51,609 nt of DNA from JAGPUQ01 sp050179115. Its GTDB lineage: Bacteria > Pseudomonadota > Gammaproteobacteria > Pseudomonadales > Porticoccaceae. Made by a program: the position numbers and the translations under genes. Positions 37,884-46,770 of the stretch are shown in pieces (positions within the stretch are counted from its first letter, which is position 1; each line of letters opens with the position of its first letter). The stretch lies in NCBI GenBank assembly GCA_050179115.1, contig JBFXFL010000017.1, positions 1 to 51,609 on the forward strand. The letters are read 5' to 3'. The notes beneath the pieces were generated by a model that saw only the letters and a program-made list of their open reading frames with translations, did no database searches and was not told where the DNA came from.

Positions 37884-38321
37884 AGTACTGGTCCGGCGCG
37901 GAAAGATTCGAATACCCGGCTATGAGAAAGGCAACCTGCAACCACTAACATTATCGCCTCTATCCTTCTTTGAAGGTCACGATGTCCAGAAAATGTCGGT
38001 AACCCTCTGGCTGCGGACGCATCGTCCGTGCACCACGGACGATTTGCGACACGCGTCTTCAGCCGTTAGACTCCGGACCAAGCGCTGCTCGGGACGCGGG
38101 ATTCTACCTCGCGTCCGCCATGGTTTCCGGACTATCGGCCAGCAATTCTAGCAAGTGAGCGGTGCTTTTATTTGACGACTGGGAAAGCCACGAGTTACCG
38201 AGCCCCCTGTATTTTGGGGCTGATTGCGGAACGACTCGGTACTGCTACCATCCGGCATTGCGGTAGAGATGCCCCGGCGAAAGCCGCCGCGCTGGCGGTG
38301 ATCACGAGAGAACTTCCCGCG
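37884..38321. other. Intergenic region between the methyltransferase and mltD genes
   Basis: These 438 bp separate divergent genes. I find no trace of gloB, which occupies this place in related genomes. A small hairpin AGCCCC-n9-GGGGCT lies at 38201-38221, upstream of mltD. The AT content is higher than in the neighbouring genes near 37930-37990, where promoters are likely, but no -35/-10 pair is convincing. Short frames here have no coding character. Confidence 0.45.
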
Positions 38322-39605
38322 ATGACCCCCAAAAATCTTCTCCTTTTTGCGTTTAGCGGAATTGTTCTGGCACATTGCGTGTCAACGCAACATTCGGCGG
38401 TCGACACATCGGGGCCGGTTGACCTGCCATGGACGCCGGCGATTGGCGCCACCGAACCGGCAAATAGTCCCCCGGACATATCGTCGAGCGCGGAATCACT
38501 GCCCCCTCCCGTGAATGAACCTTATCTGCCCCCATCCGCAGCCGCCTGGAGCCAGAATCGCGCCTCTGACTTTGATACATGGCGAGTGATGAACGAGCAT
38601 ATGACTTTTGCGCCCGCCACCACCGGACCTTTTGTTGATCTGGAAGTACAGAAATATCGCGACAATTCCCGGATCACAGCTGCTGCTGCCGAACGCGCTT
38701 CTCTTTATCTACCCTATGTAACTCGCCGCCTGGTGGAAAGCGATCTGCCTCCGGAATTGGCATTGCTACCGTTTATGGAAAGCGCCTACAACCCCCATGC
38801 CATATCACCCAGAGGTGCCGCTGGGCTGTGGCAGATACAACCGGGGACCGGAGACGTCCTTGGGCTCGAGCGTGACCAGTGGTATGACGGGCGCCAGGAC
38901 GTCGTGCGCTCGACCGATGCGGTAATCGGCTATTTCGGATATTTGCACCAGAAGTTCGATGGAGATTGGTTGCTTGCACTCGCGGCTTTTAACAGTGGCG
39001 AGGGTACAGTGTCGAAAGCAATCCAACGCAATCTGGACCAGGGAAAAGACACCGATTTCTGGGCACTGGATTTGCCAAAGCACACCCGCGCCTATATCCC
39101 CCGCTTTCTGGCGCTAACCCGCATGTTTCAGAATCCGGAAGAAAGCCAGCTGAGATGGCCGCTTCTGGATCAGAGCAAATCGTTAGAGTCAGTGGCCATA
39201 CCGAAGCAGATCAGCCTTGCGCGCGCTGCCGAGCTCGCTGAGGTGGACTACGACACCCTCAAGCAGTTGAACACCGGTCTTAAACGTGGTGTAACACCGC
39301 CCCAGAGCCGCTATGAAATCCTACTGCCATTGAATGCCGCGCAGCGGTTCGAAGCGGCGCTCTTGAAGAGTCCATCCACCCAACTACCACTGGCAAGCGT
39401 ACGACCCACGGCGGCTGAAACTCCGGGGGCAAAAACATCCGCCGCAAAAGCGCGGTCAGTGGATTATCGGGTGCAGAGCGGCGATTCGTTGTGGACCATC
39501 GCGCGCCGTTTTGGGGTCAGTCCCGAGGCTCTGATGCGCTGGAATGATATCGACAACCCGCGGGCGCTCCGCCCCGGACAGAATTTGCGGCTCATTGAGC
39601 GTTAG
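38322..39605 (+). CDS. mltD: Membrane-bound lytic murein transglycosylase D
   Basis: MltD (427 residues) cuts peptidoglycan glycan strands to 1,6-anhydro-muropeptides. The SLT catalytic domain (about 105-260) has Glu153 in LPFMESAYNPHAISPRGAAG, the AAFNSGEG block and the TRAYIPRFLALTRM segment of the D family. One LysM domain closes the protein (DYRVQSGDSLWTIARRFGVS through LRPGQNLRL); E. coli MltD has two. Start at ATG 38322 with GAGAGAAC upstream. The N-terminal signal ends LAHC, an imperfect lipobox with His at -1, so lipid attachment is uncertain. Confidence 0.93.
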   Translation: MTPKNLLLFAFSGIVLAHCVSTQHSAVDTSGPVDLPWTPAIGATEPANSPPDISSSAESLPPPVNEPYLPPSAAAWSQNRASDFDTWRVMNEHMTFAPATTGPFVDLEVQKYRDNSRITAAAAERASLYLPYVTRRLVESDLPPELALLPFMESAYNPHAISPRGAAGLWQIQPGTGDVLGLERDQWYDGRQDVVRSTDAVIGYFGYLHQKFDGDWLLALAAFNSGEGTVSKAIQRNLDQGKDTDFWALDLPKHTRAYIPRFLALTRMFQNPEESQLRWPLLDQSKSLESVAIPKQISLARAAELAEVDYDTLKQLNTGLKRGVTPPQSRYEILLPLNAAQRFEAALLKSPSTQLPLASVRPTAAETPGAKTSAAKARSVDYRVQSGDSLWTIARRFGVSPEALMRWNDIDNPRALRPGQNLRLIER

Positions 39606-39655
39606 CTGCTTTTCAACAAGCCATTACGATTACTTCTCACCCGACGCAGATCAGG

Positions 39656-41548
39656 TTACCGAGGCTGTTCTGCCTCGGGCTGTGGCCTGGTGTTGATTTT
39701 CGCGCTCGCCAGCAAGGCTCCCTGATACGCATTGAGCTCATTGCCCGCGACTGCCTCCGACACAGCGCGTTCCATTTGCCGCCGACGCGGCTTGGGCAGT
39801 GCCTCTATATCCCCGGCGTGAATGGCGACCACCTGGAAAACAACGACGCCATTTGCGTTATCAAAGATTCCCACCAAAGGTAGCGGAGATTTCACGGGGA
39901 TATCAAACACGTGCTTGGCGACGCCGCTGTTTGCATCGGCGTCATAGCGCTTTACATCCGAGTTCACCTGCCATTCCAGATGTTCATCACGGGCGATTTT
40001 TTCGAGAGGCTCGCCGGCCAATAATCGCTGGCGGAAGGTTTCCGCGCGCTCACGGGCCCGGGCCAACGCGCGCTCGGTTACCAGCACCTTTTCGATATCC
40101 GCCTTCACTTCCGCAAAGGCACGTCGCTGCTGTGGTGTATGCTCCTTGCGTTGGAGAACAATGGCGCGCTCGTCGTTGAGCTCCACCACCGGGCTGATAT
40201 AACCACCGAGTACATCTTCGGAAAAAGCGGCACTGACCACTTTGGGGTCGCTGCCGATGCCTTGGCCACCATCACGGGTAATAGTGGGCGATGTATTCAG
40301 CGGCAAACCCATGCTTGCCGCCACCGCGGCCAGGTTTTCCGCTGTATACGCAGCATCACGAAGGTGTTCGATCTGGCTTTGATACAAAGCGCCCGCCTTT
40401 TCCCTGCGGAGCTCCGCTGTCATGGCGTCACGCTCTGTCTCGAAACTGCCGACCGCCGAATCGTCTTCCCGGACCAGTTTGAACAGATGCCAGCCCATAT
40501 CGGTCTCGATCGGCGGTGTCACCTGACCGAGCTCCACCTTGTCCAGCGCCGATCTGAGCGGGGCCGGAAGTGTTTCAGGATCATAAGGTCCCACCTTGCC
40601 GCCCTGATCCGCTGTCAGGGGATCCTCACTTTTGGTGCGCGCGAGTTCTGCGAAGTCCGCGCCAGCTCCCAGTGCGGCCTGCAATTCGTGCAATATTTTC
40701 TGGTGACTGCCATCCGCCCTGGGTTTTATGAGTATCTGCGACAAGATAGTCTGTCTGGCCGCTTCTGCCGCTTCGACACGCTGCGTGTAACGCGACTTGA
40801 GTTCACTTTCGTCTATCGCAATACCGCCGGCAATCTGGTCGACCGAGAGCTCGATGTAGTCAACAGTCACATGCTCTGGCGCAATATACAGATCAGGGTG
40901 TCCGTCGTAGTAAGCCCGCGCCGTAGCCTCATCGATCTTCGTCGGGGTCCCGGCTTCCGCCAGCGGGACAGTGAGATAACGAAAATCGCGCGTCTGCTCA
41001 ATATCAGCGATGGCCCGGTCAAGCGCGGATTGAGCCATGAAGCCAGTGCTGAGGATGCCGCGGGCAAGTTGACTGGCGAGCAGTTCCCGCGCGAGGAACC
41101 GACTGTGGGTTTGCGGCGTATAGCCCAGTTGCCCGATGTAGGCGAGGTATTGATTTCTCGAGAACTTCCCGTCTTCCTGGAAGGCTCCCGAGTTCTTTAG
41201 CACCTCCGCAAGGAGCGCCGGAGCAACTCCCATACCCTCTTTGCGCGCGCGACTTTCGTAAACCCGGGTGGTTACGAGGCTCTGCAGTGCCGGTCCGTAG
41301 AGCGCTTTATCGTCAATCACCGCGGGATCGATATCGGGAAAGCGCGCCATGATCTGGGCGCGTTGGCGCTGTATCGCCTGTCGCACCTCCAGTTGAGTTA
41401 TGCGATCGCCATTGACTGAAGCGGCCTCTTCAACGGACGCCCCGCGGAAAAAGAACGTCTCGACGCCAAAGAACGCGAACGGGATTGCAATCAGGACCAC
41501 CAGCCATTTTCCGTACTTTCCCATTCCATCCCGGAAATTCTGGAGCAT
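39656..41548 (-). CDS. ppiD: Periplasmic folding chaperone PpiD (SurA N-like, parvulin)
   Basis: PpiD (630 residues) is anchored in the inner membrane at the Sec translocon and assists proteins leaving it. MLQNFRDGMGKYGKWLVVLIAIPFAFFGVETFFF shows the N-terminal anchor (about 15-34), followed by the SurA_N-like chaperone region with VNGDRITQLEVRQAI, a parvulin-like domain (about 265-365; ILIKP, DFAELARTKSEDP, GGKVGPYDPETL) and a long C-terminal helical part. Downstream of hupB on the same strand but separated by a terminator, in the conserved lon-hupB-ppiD order. Confidence 0.95.
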   Translation of the reverse strand: MLQNFRDGMGKYGKWLVVLIAIPFAFFGVETFFFRGASVEEAASVNGDRITQLEVRQAIQRQRAQIMARFPDIDPAVIDDKALYGPALQSLVTTRVYESRARKEGMGVAPALLAEVLKNSGAFQEDGKFSRNQYLAYIGQLGYTPQTHSRFLARELLASQLARGILSTGFMAQSALDRAIADIEQTRDFRYLTVPLAEAGTPTKIDEATARAYYDGHPDLYIAPEHVTVDYIELSVDQIAGGIAIDESELKSRYTQRVEAAEAARQTILSQILIKPRADGSHQKILHELQAALGAGADFAELARTKSEDPLTADQGGKVGPYDPETLPAPLRSALDKVELGQVTPPIETDMGWHLFKLVREDDSAVGSFETERDAMTAELRREKAGALYQSQIEHLRDAAYTAENLAAVAASMGLPLNTSPTITRDGGQGIGSDPKVVSAAFSEDVLGGYISPVVELNDERAIVLQRKEHTPQQRRAFAEVKADIEKVLVTERALARARERAETFRQRLLAGEPLEKIARDEHLEWQVNSDVKRYDADANSGVAKHVFDIPVKSPLPLVGIFDNANGVVVFQVVAIHAGDIEALPKPRRRQMERAVSEAVAGNELNAYQGALLASAKINTRPQPEAEQPR

Positions 41549-41573
41549 GAATGATGTCCGTTAAGGATCAGAT

Positions 41574-41601
41574 AAAAAAAGGGCGCACAACCGATGCGCC
41601 C
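41574..41601 (-). terminator. Rho-independent terminator of hupB
   Basis: On the minus strand GGGCGCA-TCGGTTG-TGCGCCC is followed by seven T. It starts 24 bp after the hupB stop and precedes ppiD, which may still be reached by read-through. Confidence 0.93.
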
Positions 41602-41624
41602 GCCAGCTTGCGAAAATCGATCTA

Positions 41625-41897
41625 TCAGTTGACGGCGTCTTTCAGAGCCTTGCCGGCCTTGAAGGTCGGCAGGTTCGACGCCGAAATTACGATTTCTTCG
41701 TTGGTGCGTGGATTGCGCCCGGAGCGCGACGGGCGATGCTTGACTGTAAATGTACCAAAGCCAACCAGCGATACAGGATCTCCCTTTCGCAGAGCGGCCG
41801 TTATGCCATCGATGGCCGCGTCAAGCGCACGGGTCGCGCAGGCTTTGGATATATCCGCCGCATCGGCAATGGAGTCGATCAGTTCTGATTTATTCAC
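41625..41897 (-). CDS. hupB: DNA-binding protein HU-beta
   Basis: HU (90 residues) is a histone-like protein that bends DNA as a dimer. The helical body (MNKSELIDSIADAADISKA) and the arm signature GFGTFTVKHRPSRSGRNPRTNEEI with its intercalating Pro are intact. It starts with GTG at 41897 after AGAGGAAC. Position after lon is conserved in gammaproteobacteria. A hairpin in the 134-bp gap to lon and a strong terminator after the gene indicate a separate short transcript. Confidence 0.96.
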   Translation of the reverse strand: MNKSELIDSIADAADISKACATRALDAAIDGITAALRKGDPVSLVGFGTFTVKHRPSRSGRNPRTNEEIVISASNLPTFKAGKALKDAVN

Positions 41898-41936
41898 AGC
41901 GTTCCTCTTGCTATCAAAGTTCAGGGAAGTTTGCCA

Positions 41937-41987
41937 AAAAAGCCGCGCGTCTCACTCGCCGTGGCCCAGATGCCGCGAGCCGGCTTT
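41937..41987 (-). terminator. Probable terminator of lon
   Basis: Read on the minus strand AAAGCCG ... CGGCTTTTTT forms a 7-bp outer stem with a long GC-rich internal loop that can pair further, followed by a T run. It lies about 45 bp after the lon stop. The long loop makes it less certain than the other terminators. Confidence 0.5.
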
Positions 41988-42031
41988 ATACCAAGCGCCT
42001 TGCAACAGGGTCAAGGAACACGTTGGTATAT

Positions 42032-44470
42032 TCAGTGTCGGCTCAGGCTGGCGGTACTGCCGGCTACACTGCCATCGTCAGTGCCGGCTTTATCTGACTG
42101 GCCAGCCATATACTCTTCGTCCGACAGCGGTTCTGGCATCCGCTCGAGGGCGATCTGCAACACCTCGTGTATCCACTTTACCGGCCGAATGTCGAGATCG
42201 GCCTTGATGTTCTCGGGAATTTCCTTGAGATCGCGCTCATTTTCGGCGGGAATGATCACGGTCCGGATACCGCCACGGTGAGCGGCCAGCAGCTTTTCCT
42301 TGAGACCACCGATTTTCAGCACTTGGCCCCGCAGGGTTATTTCGCCCGTCATCGCCACATCGGCCCTGACCGGGATCCCGGTCAGTACGGATATGAAAGC
42401 AGTACACATGCCAACACCCGCGCTGGGACCGTCCTTGGGCGTCGCACCTTCGGGGACATGGATGTGGAGGTCGTTGCGTTGATTGAAGTCCCTTCGAATC
42501 CCCAAAACCTGGGACTGGGTCCGCACCACGGTCAATGCCGCCTGGATGGATTCCTGCATGACATCACCGAGCGAGCCGGTCTTGATCACGTTACCCTTGC
42601 CGTAGGTCGCCGCGGCTTCGATGGTAAGCAGCTCGCCGCCCACTGAGGTCCAGGCCAGTCCGGTTACCTGCCCGATCTGGTTTGCCTCCTCGGCACGCCC
42701 GTAGTCGAATTTGCGAACGCCCAGCAGGTCCTCCAGATTGGCGCCATCGACCTCGTAAGCGGCCGTGTTTTGGCTGCGGACGTGCTGAGTGACTACTTTT
42801 CGGCAAATTTTCGCAATTTCCCGCTCCAAACCGCGCACACCGGCTTCGCGAGTGTAGTAGCGAATGATGTCGCGGGTTGCGGTCTCGGCGAGAGTCAACT
42901 CCCCTGACTTCAATCCATTCGCCTTCCGCTGCTTCGGTAACAGATAGCGTTCCGCGATACTGAGCTTTTCGTCCTCGGTATAGCCTGGTATGCGAATTAC
43001 TTCCATTCGGTCGAGCAGTGGAGCCGGAATATTCAGCGAGTTCGACGTACAGATGAACATCACCTCGGAAAGGTCATAATCGACCTCCAGATAGTGATCA
43101 TTGAAGGTATTGTTTTGCTCCGGGTCGAGCACTTCGAGCAACGCCGAAGCAGGATCGCCGCGGTGATCCATGCCGATTTTGTCGACTTCGTCGAACAGGA
43201 ACAACGGATTTTTTACCCCCGCCTTGGAGAGCTTCTGAATCAGCTTTCCGGGCAACGAGCCGATATAGGTCCGGCGATGTCCACGGATCTCGGCCTCGTC
43301 GCGGATGCCACCCAGTGACATGCGGACAAACTTTCTACCGGTTGCGCGCGCGATGGATTCTCCGAGGGAGGTCTTGCCCACACCGGGCGGCCCTACCAGG
43401 CAGAGCACGGGACCCTTCAGCTTTTTGACCCGTTTCTGCACCGCCAGGAATTCGAGAATACGTTCCTTGACTTCATCCAGACCATAGTGGTCCTCGTTCA
43501 GGATACGTTCGGCGCGCGCCAGGTCGTGCTTGATCTTGGAGCGTTGCTGCCAGGGAACATTAACCATCCAGTCAACGTAACTGCGCAGGACAGACGCCTC
43601 CGCTGACATCGGGGACATCATCTTCAACTTGTTCAATTCAGCACGAGCCTTTTCCCGGGCCGCCTTGGGCATGCCAGCTTCGGCAACGCGCTTCTCCAGC
43701 TGCTGGATCTCGCTGGGGCTGTCTTCACTCTCCCCGAGTTCGCGCTGGATCGCCTTCATCTGCTCGTTGAGATAGTACTCGCGCTGGCTCTTTTCCATCT
43801 GTTTCTTGACGCGACCCCTAACGCGTTGATCTACCTGGACAACCTCCAGCTCGGACTCGATCAGCTTGCGCAGAAAGTCGATGCGCTCGCGCACATCAAA
43901 AATTTCCAGAAGCTGTTGCTTTTGCTCCAGCGACAACACCATATGGGTGGCCATGGTATCGACCAGACGTCCCGGGTTTTCGATCCCGGCCACCATGGTG
44001 ACCACCTCGGCGGGAACCTTTTTGCTGAGGTTGACGTATTGCTCGAACTCCGCATTCAGAGCTTTCACGAGAGCATCGGCCCCGGAGCCCGAAAACTCTC
44101 CCGTACCGGAAATTTCCTCGTACTCGGCGACCGGGAAGGCGTCAGGCTGAAGAATGCGCCGGATTGCCACCCGCTGATTACCTTCGACCAGAACCTTGAC
44201 GGTACCGTCCGGCAGCTTAAGCATCTGCAACACGGTTGCCAGGGAACCGACCCGGTAAAGATCGTCTTCGCCGGGGTCGTCGATTCCGGCATCCTTCTGG
44301 GCGACCAGCACGATCTGCTTATGAGTGGACATCACGGCATCGAGCGCAAGAATGGACTTGGCGCGCCCGACAAACAGTGGGATGACCATCTGCGGGTACA
44401 CGACGACATCGCGCAGCGGCAGCATTGGCAGCTGCTTTGGCGTCGTTTTTCGGTTATTTTCCTGGCTCAT
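42032..44470 (-). CDS. lon: ATP-dependent protease Lon
   Basis: Lon (812 residues) degrades misfolded and regulatory proteins. The LON substrate-binding domain (about 12-205; LPMLPLRDVVVYPQMVIPLFVGR), the AAA+ module with Walker A GPPGVGKTSLG and Walker B LFLFDEVDKIG, and the protease domain with catalytic Ser in PKDGPSAGVGM and Lys in GGLKEKLLAAHRGGI are all complete. The tail after EPLSDEEYMAG is Ser/Thr-rich and variable. A sigma-32-like promoter precedes it (44512-44539). It follows clpX in the canonical tig-clpP-clpX-lon order. Confidence 0.98.
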   Translation of the reverse strand: MSQENNRKTTPKQLPMLPLRDVVVYPQMVIPLFVGRAKSILALDAVMSTHKQIVLVAQKDAGIDDPGEDDLYRVGSLATVLQMLKLPDGTVKVLVEGNQRVAIRRILQPDAFPVAEYEEISGTGEFSGSGADALVKALNAEFEQYVNLSKKVPAEVVTMVAGIENPGRLVDTMATHMVLSLEQKQQLLEIFDVRERIDFLRKLIESELEVVQVDQRVRGRVKKQMEKSQREYYLNEQMKAIQRELGESEDSPSEIQQLEKRVAEAGMPKAAREKARAELNKLKMMSPMSAEASVLRSYVDWMVNVPWQQRSKIKHDLARAERILNEDHYGLDEVKERILEFLAVQKRVKKLKGPVLCLVGPPGVGKTSLGESIARATGRKFVRMSLGGIRDEAEIRGHRRTYIGSLPGKLIQKLSKAGVKNPLFLFDEVDKIGMDHRGDPASALLEVLDPEQNNTFNDHYLEVDYDLSEVMFICTSNSLNIPAPLLDRMEVIRIPGYTEDEKLSIAERYLLPKQRKANGLKSGELTLAETATRDIIRYYTREAGVRGLEREIAKICRKVVTQHVRSQNTAAYEVDGANLEDLLGVRKFDYGRAEEANQIGQVTGLAWTSVGGELLTIEAAATYGKGNVIKTGSLGDVMQESIQAALTVVRTQSQVLGIRRDFNQRNDLHIHVPEGATPKDGPSAGVGMCTAFISVLTGIPVRADVAMTGEITLRGQVLKIGGLKEKLLAAHRGGIRTVIIPAENERDLKEIPENIKADLDIRPVKWIHEVLQIALERMPEPLSDEEYMAGQSDKAGTDDGSVAGSTASLSRH

Positions 44471-44511
44471 GGAGAACCTCTGCGGGAGTGCGAAGACGGT
44501 CGATAGGGGCT

Positions 44512-44539
44512 ATGTGGGGCCACTGAGGAGAATCGCAAG
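44512..44539 (-). promoter_or_regulatory. Sigma-32-like heat-shock promoter of lon
   Basis: On the minus strand CTTGCGA, a 13-base spacer and CCCCACAT match the sigma-32 consensus CTTGAAA-n13-CCCCATnT at 5 of 7 and most -10 positions. The -10 ends about 42 bp before the lon ATG. Confidence 0.7.
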
Positions 44540-44660
44540 CGGTCCCATACGCCATATCGCCGTCGAAATCGCTGTCGCGACCGGAGTAAGCGGATTTTGC
44601 TGTCATCGGTGTCCGTGAATCCACCTGCGGCAATCCCTGTCGCATCCCCGGCAGCTCCAA

Positions 44661-44684
44661 CAAAAAGGGGCCCTTGCAGCCCCT
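44661..44684 (-). terminator. Rho-independent terminator of clpX
   Basis: On the minus strand GGGGC-TGCAAGG-GCCCC is followed by five T. It lies 26 bp after the clpX stop and upstream of the lon promoter. Confidence 0.85.
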
Positions 44685-44709
44685 CGTTTCCCCGCCGGCC
44701 GGAACAACC

Positions 44710-45996
44710 TCAACCTTCGTCATTGGCCAAGCGAGGCGCTTCGTTACCTTCATACACCACCAGTGGTTCGGACTCGCCGCGAATCACGGCAGCATCGATA
44801 ACGACTTTCTGCACATTGTTGATGGAGGGCAAATCGTACATCGTATCGAGCAGTACGTTTTCGAGAATTGATCGCAGACCCCTTGCGCCCGTTTTTCGCT
44901 CAAGCGCGCGCTCGGCGATTTCATCCAGCGCATCGCGGCGGATATCCAGCGCCACGCCCTCCATGTCAAACAACAGGTCGTATTGCTTGACCAGCGAATT
45001 CTTGGGTTCAGTCAGGATATTGACGAGCGCTTCCTTATCAAGCTCCTCCAGGGTCGCCAATACGGGGAGACGTCCGACAAACTCGGGAATCAAGCCATAA
45101 CGCACCAAGTCATCGGGTTGTACCGTGGCCAGTGTCTCGCCAATATTGCGCTTCTCTTCATGCCCGCGCACGGTGGCGCTGAACCCGATGCCGCCTTTAT
45201 CAGAGCGCTGCTGAATAATTTTTTCCAGACCGGAAAATGCACCACCGCAGATGAACAGGATATTTGACGTATTGACCTGGAGGAATTCCTGCTGTGGATG
45301 CTTGCGCCCTCCCTGGGGCGGCACGGACGCGACGGTTCCTTCAATGAGTTTGAGCAACGCCTGTTGCACGCCCTCTCCGGACACATCTCGTGTGATGGAG
45401 GGGTTGTCGGACTTGCGCGAGATCTTGTCGATCTCGTCGATATACACGATTCCGCGCTGGGCCTTGTCGACGTCGTAGTCACATTTCTGAAGGAGCTTTT
45501 GGATGATGTTCTCGACATCCTCGCCGACATAGCCCGCTTCGGTAAGCGTCGTCGCATCAGCGATGGTGAAGGGTACGTTCAGCAGGCGCGCCAACGTCTC
45601 CGCAAGCAGCGTCTTGCCGCTTCCGGTAGGCCCTATCAGGAGGATATTGCTTTTGCCCAGCTCGACATCATTGCGGACCTTGCGCCCGCCCATATCGAGC
45701 CGTTTGTAATGATTGTAAACCGCTACCGAAAGGATCTTCTTTGCGCGCGGCTGCCCGATCACATACTGGTCGAGTATGTCCTTGATCGCGCGGGGAGTTG
45801 GCAGTCGATCGATGGCGCGGCCGGCTGCGTCATCCTGAATCTCTTCGGAAATGATGTCATTGCACAGGTCGACGCACTCGTCGCAAATGAATACCGACGG
45901 GCCGGCAATCAGCTTGCGGACATCGTGCTGGCTCTTGCCGCAAAACGAGCAATAAAGGGGCTTCCCACTGTCGCGATCTTCACCTTTCGCGGTCAT
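44710..45996 (-). CDS. clpX: ClpXP protease ATPase subunit ClpX
   Basis: ClpX (428 residues) unfolds tagged substrates and threads them into ClpP. The N-terminal zinc-binding domain has the four Cys (YCSFCGKSQHD, FICDECVDLC); the AAA+ module has Walker A GPTGSGKTLLAETLA, Walker B IVYIDEIDKISRK and the RSDKGGIGFSATVR region containing the ClpP-contact IGF loop. The ATG at 45996 follows GGGAGGCACCG, 79 bp after clpP. Ends with its own terminator. Confidence 0.98.
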   Translation of the reverse strand: MTAKGEDRDSGKPLYCSFCGKSQHDVRKLIAGPSVFICDECVDLCNDIISEEIQDDAAGRAIDRLPTPRAIKDILDQYVIGQPRAKKILSVAVYNHYKRLDMGGRKVRNDVELGKSNILLIGPTGSGKTLLAETLARLLNVPFTIADATTLTEAGYVGEDVENIIQKLLQKCDYDVDKAQRGIVYIDEIDKISRKSDNPSITRDVSGEGVQQALLKLIEGTVASVPPQGGRKHPQQEFLQVNTSNILFICGGAFSGLEKIIQQRSDKGGIGFSATVRGHEEKRNIGETLATVQPDDLVRYGLIPEFVGRLPVLATLEELDKEALVNILTEPKNSLVKQYDLLFDMEGVALDIRRDALDEIAERALERKTGARGLRSILENVLLDTMYDLPSINNVQKVVIDAAVIRGESEPLVVYEGNEAPRLANDEG

Positions 45997-46075
45997 CGGT
46001 GCCTCCCCGTCGCGCGCGCGCTTGCTGTACTCATGGACGTTATCACCATTCCATCAGGGGGTAAAGCGAGGCGGA

Positions 46076-46702
46076 TCATGCTCGCTTGGACAAAACTTCG
46101 TCCACCAGACCGTAGGCCTTGGCTTCGCTGGCACTCATGAACCGGTCGCGCTCAGTGTCCAGGGCGATCTGCTCAACGGGCTGACCGGTATGATGAGCAA
46201 GCAGTTCGTTGAGCTTCTCGCGGATCTTGAGGATTTCCTGAGCCTGAATGTGTATGTCGGACGCCTGTCCTTGAGTGCCACCACTGGGCTGGTGGATCAT
46301 GCAGCGGGAGTTCGCCAGCGTGAAGCGTTTCCCCGGCGCGCCTGCCGCCAACAGGAAGGCTCCCATGCTGGCCGCCTGGCCGATGCACATGGTACTGACA
46401 TCCGGGCGTACAAATTGCATGGTGTCATAAATCGACAGGCCGGCGGTGACCGAGCCACCCGGCGAATTGATGTAAAAGTGGATGTCCTTCTCCGGATTTT
46501 CCGCCTCGAGAAACAGCAGCTGTGCCACCACCAGATTCGCGCTGTAATCCTCGACCGGGCCCACCAGAAAAATGATCCGCTCCTTGAGCAGCCGCGAGTA
46601 GATATCGAACGACCGCTCGCCCCGGGCGGTCTGCTCGACCACCATCGGCACCAATCCGCCAGCGCCGGTGGGAGAGATATGTGTGACTAAATCATCGCGC
46701 AT
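46076..46702 (-). CDS. clpP: ClpXP protease proteolytic subunit ClpP
   Basis: ClpP (208 residues) forms the 14-mer proteolytic chamber. The triad is Ser112 (GQAASMGAFL), His137 (CMIHQPSGG) and Asp186 (TERDRFMS). A short propeptide before the conserved VPMVVEQTARGERSFDIYSRLLKERII is expected to be removed on maturation. It lies 68 bp after tig and 79 bp before clpX, as in other gammaproteobacteria; its own promoter is not obvious. Confidence 0.98.
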   Translation of the reverse strand: MRDDLVTHISPTGAGGLVPMVVEQTARGERSFDIYSRLLKERIIFLVGPVEDYSANLVVAQLLFLEAENPEKDIHFYINSPGGSVTAGLSIYDTMQFVRPDVSTMCIGQAASMGAFLLAAGAPGKRFTLANSRCMIHQPSGGTQGQASDIHIQAQEILKIREKLNELLAHHTGQPVEQIALDTERDRFMSASEAKAYGLVDEVLSKRA

Positions 46703-46770
46703 AGGTGTCTCTGCTGCTGAAGTGGTTATGGCCGCATTGTAGCTTCGATCCGCGGCCAGGAGCGCTAGCG

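Noticed and set aside
37864..38151. Plus-strand frame of 95 codons between the methyltransferase and mltD genes
   Set aside because: It has no similarity that I recognise, no ribosome site, and it overlaps the 5' end of the methyltransferase gene.
39603..39625. Third copy of the MITE-like repeat after mltD
   Set aside because: Only about 12 bases (TTGTTGAAAAGC on the minus strand) resemble the repeat end; there is no second end or palindromic centre.
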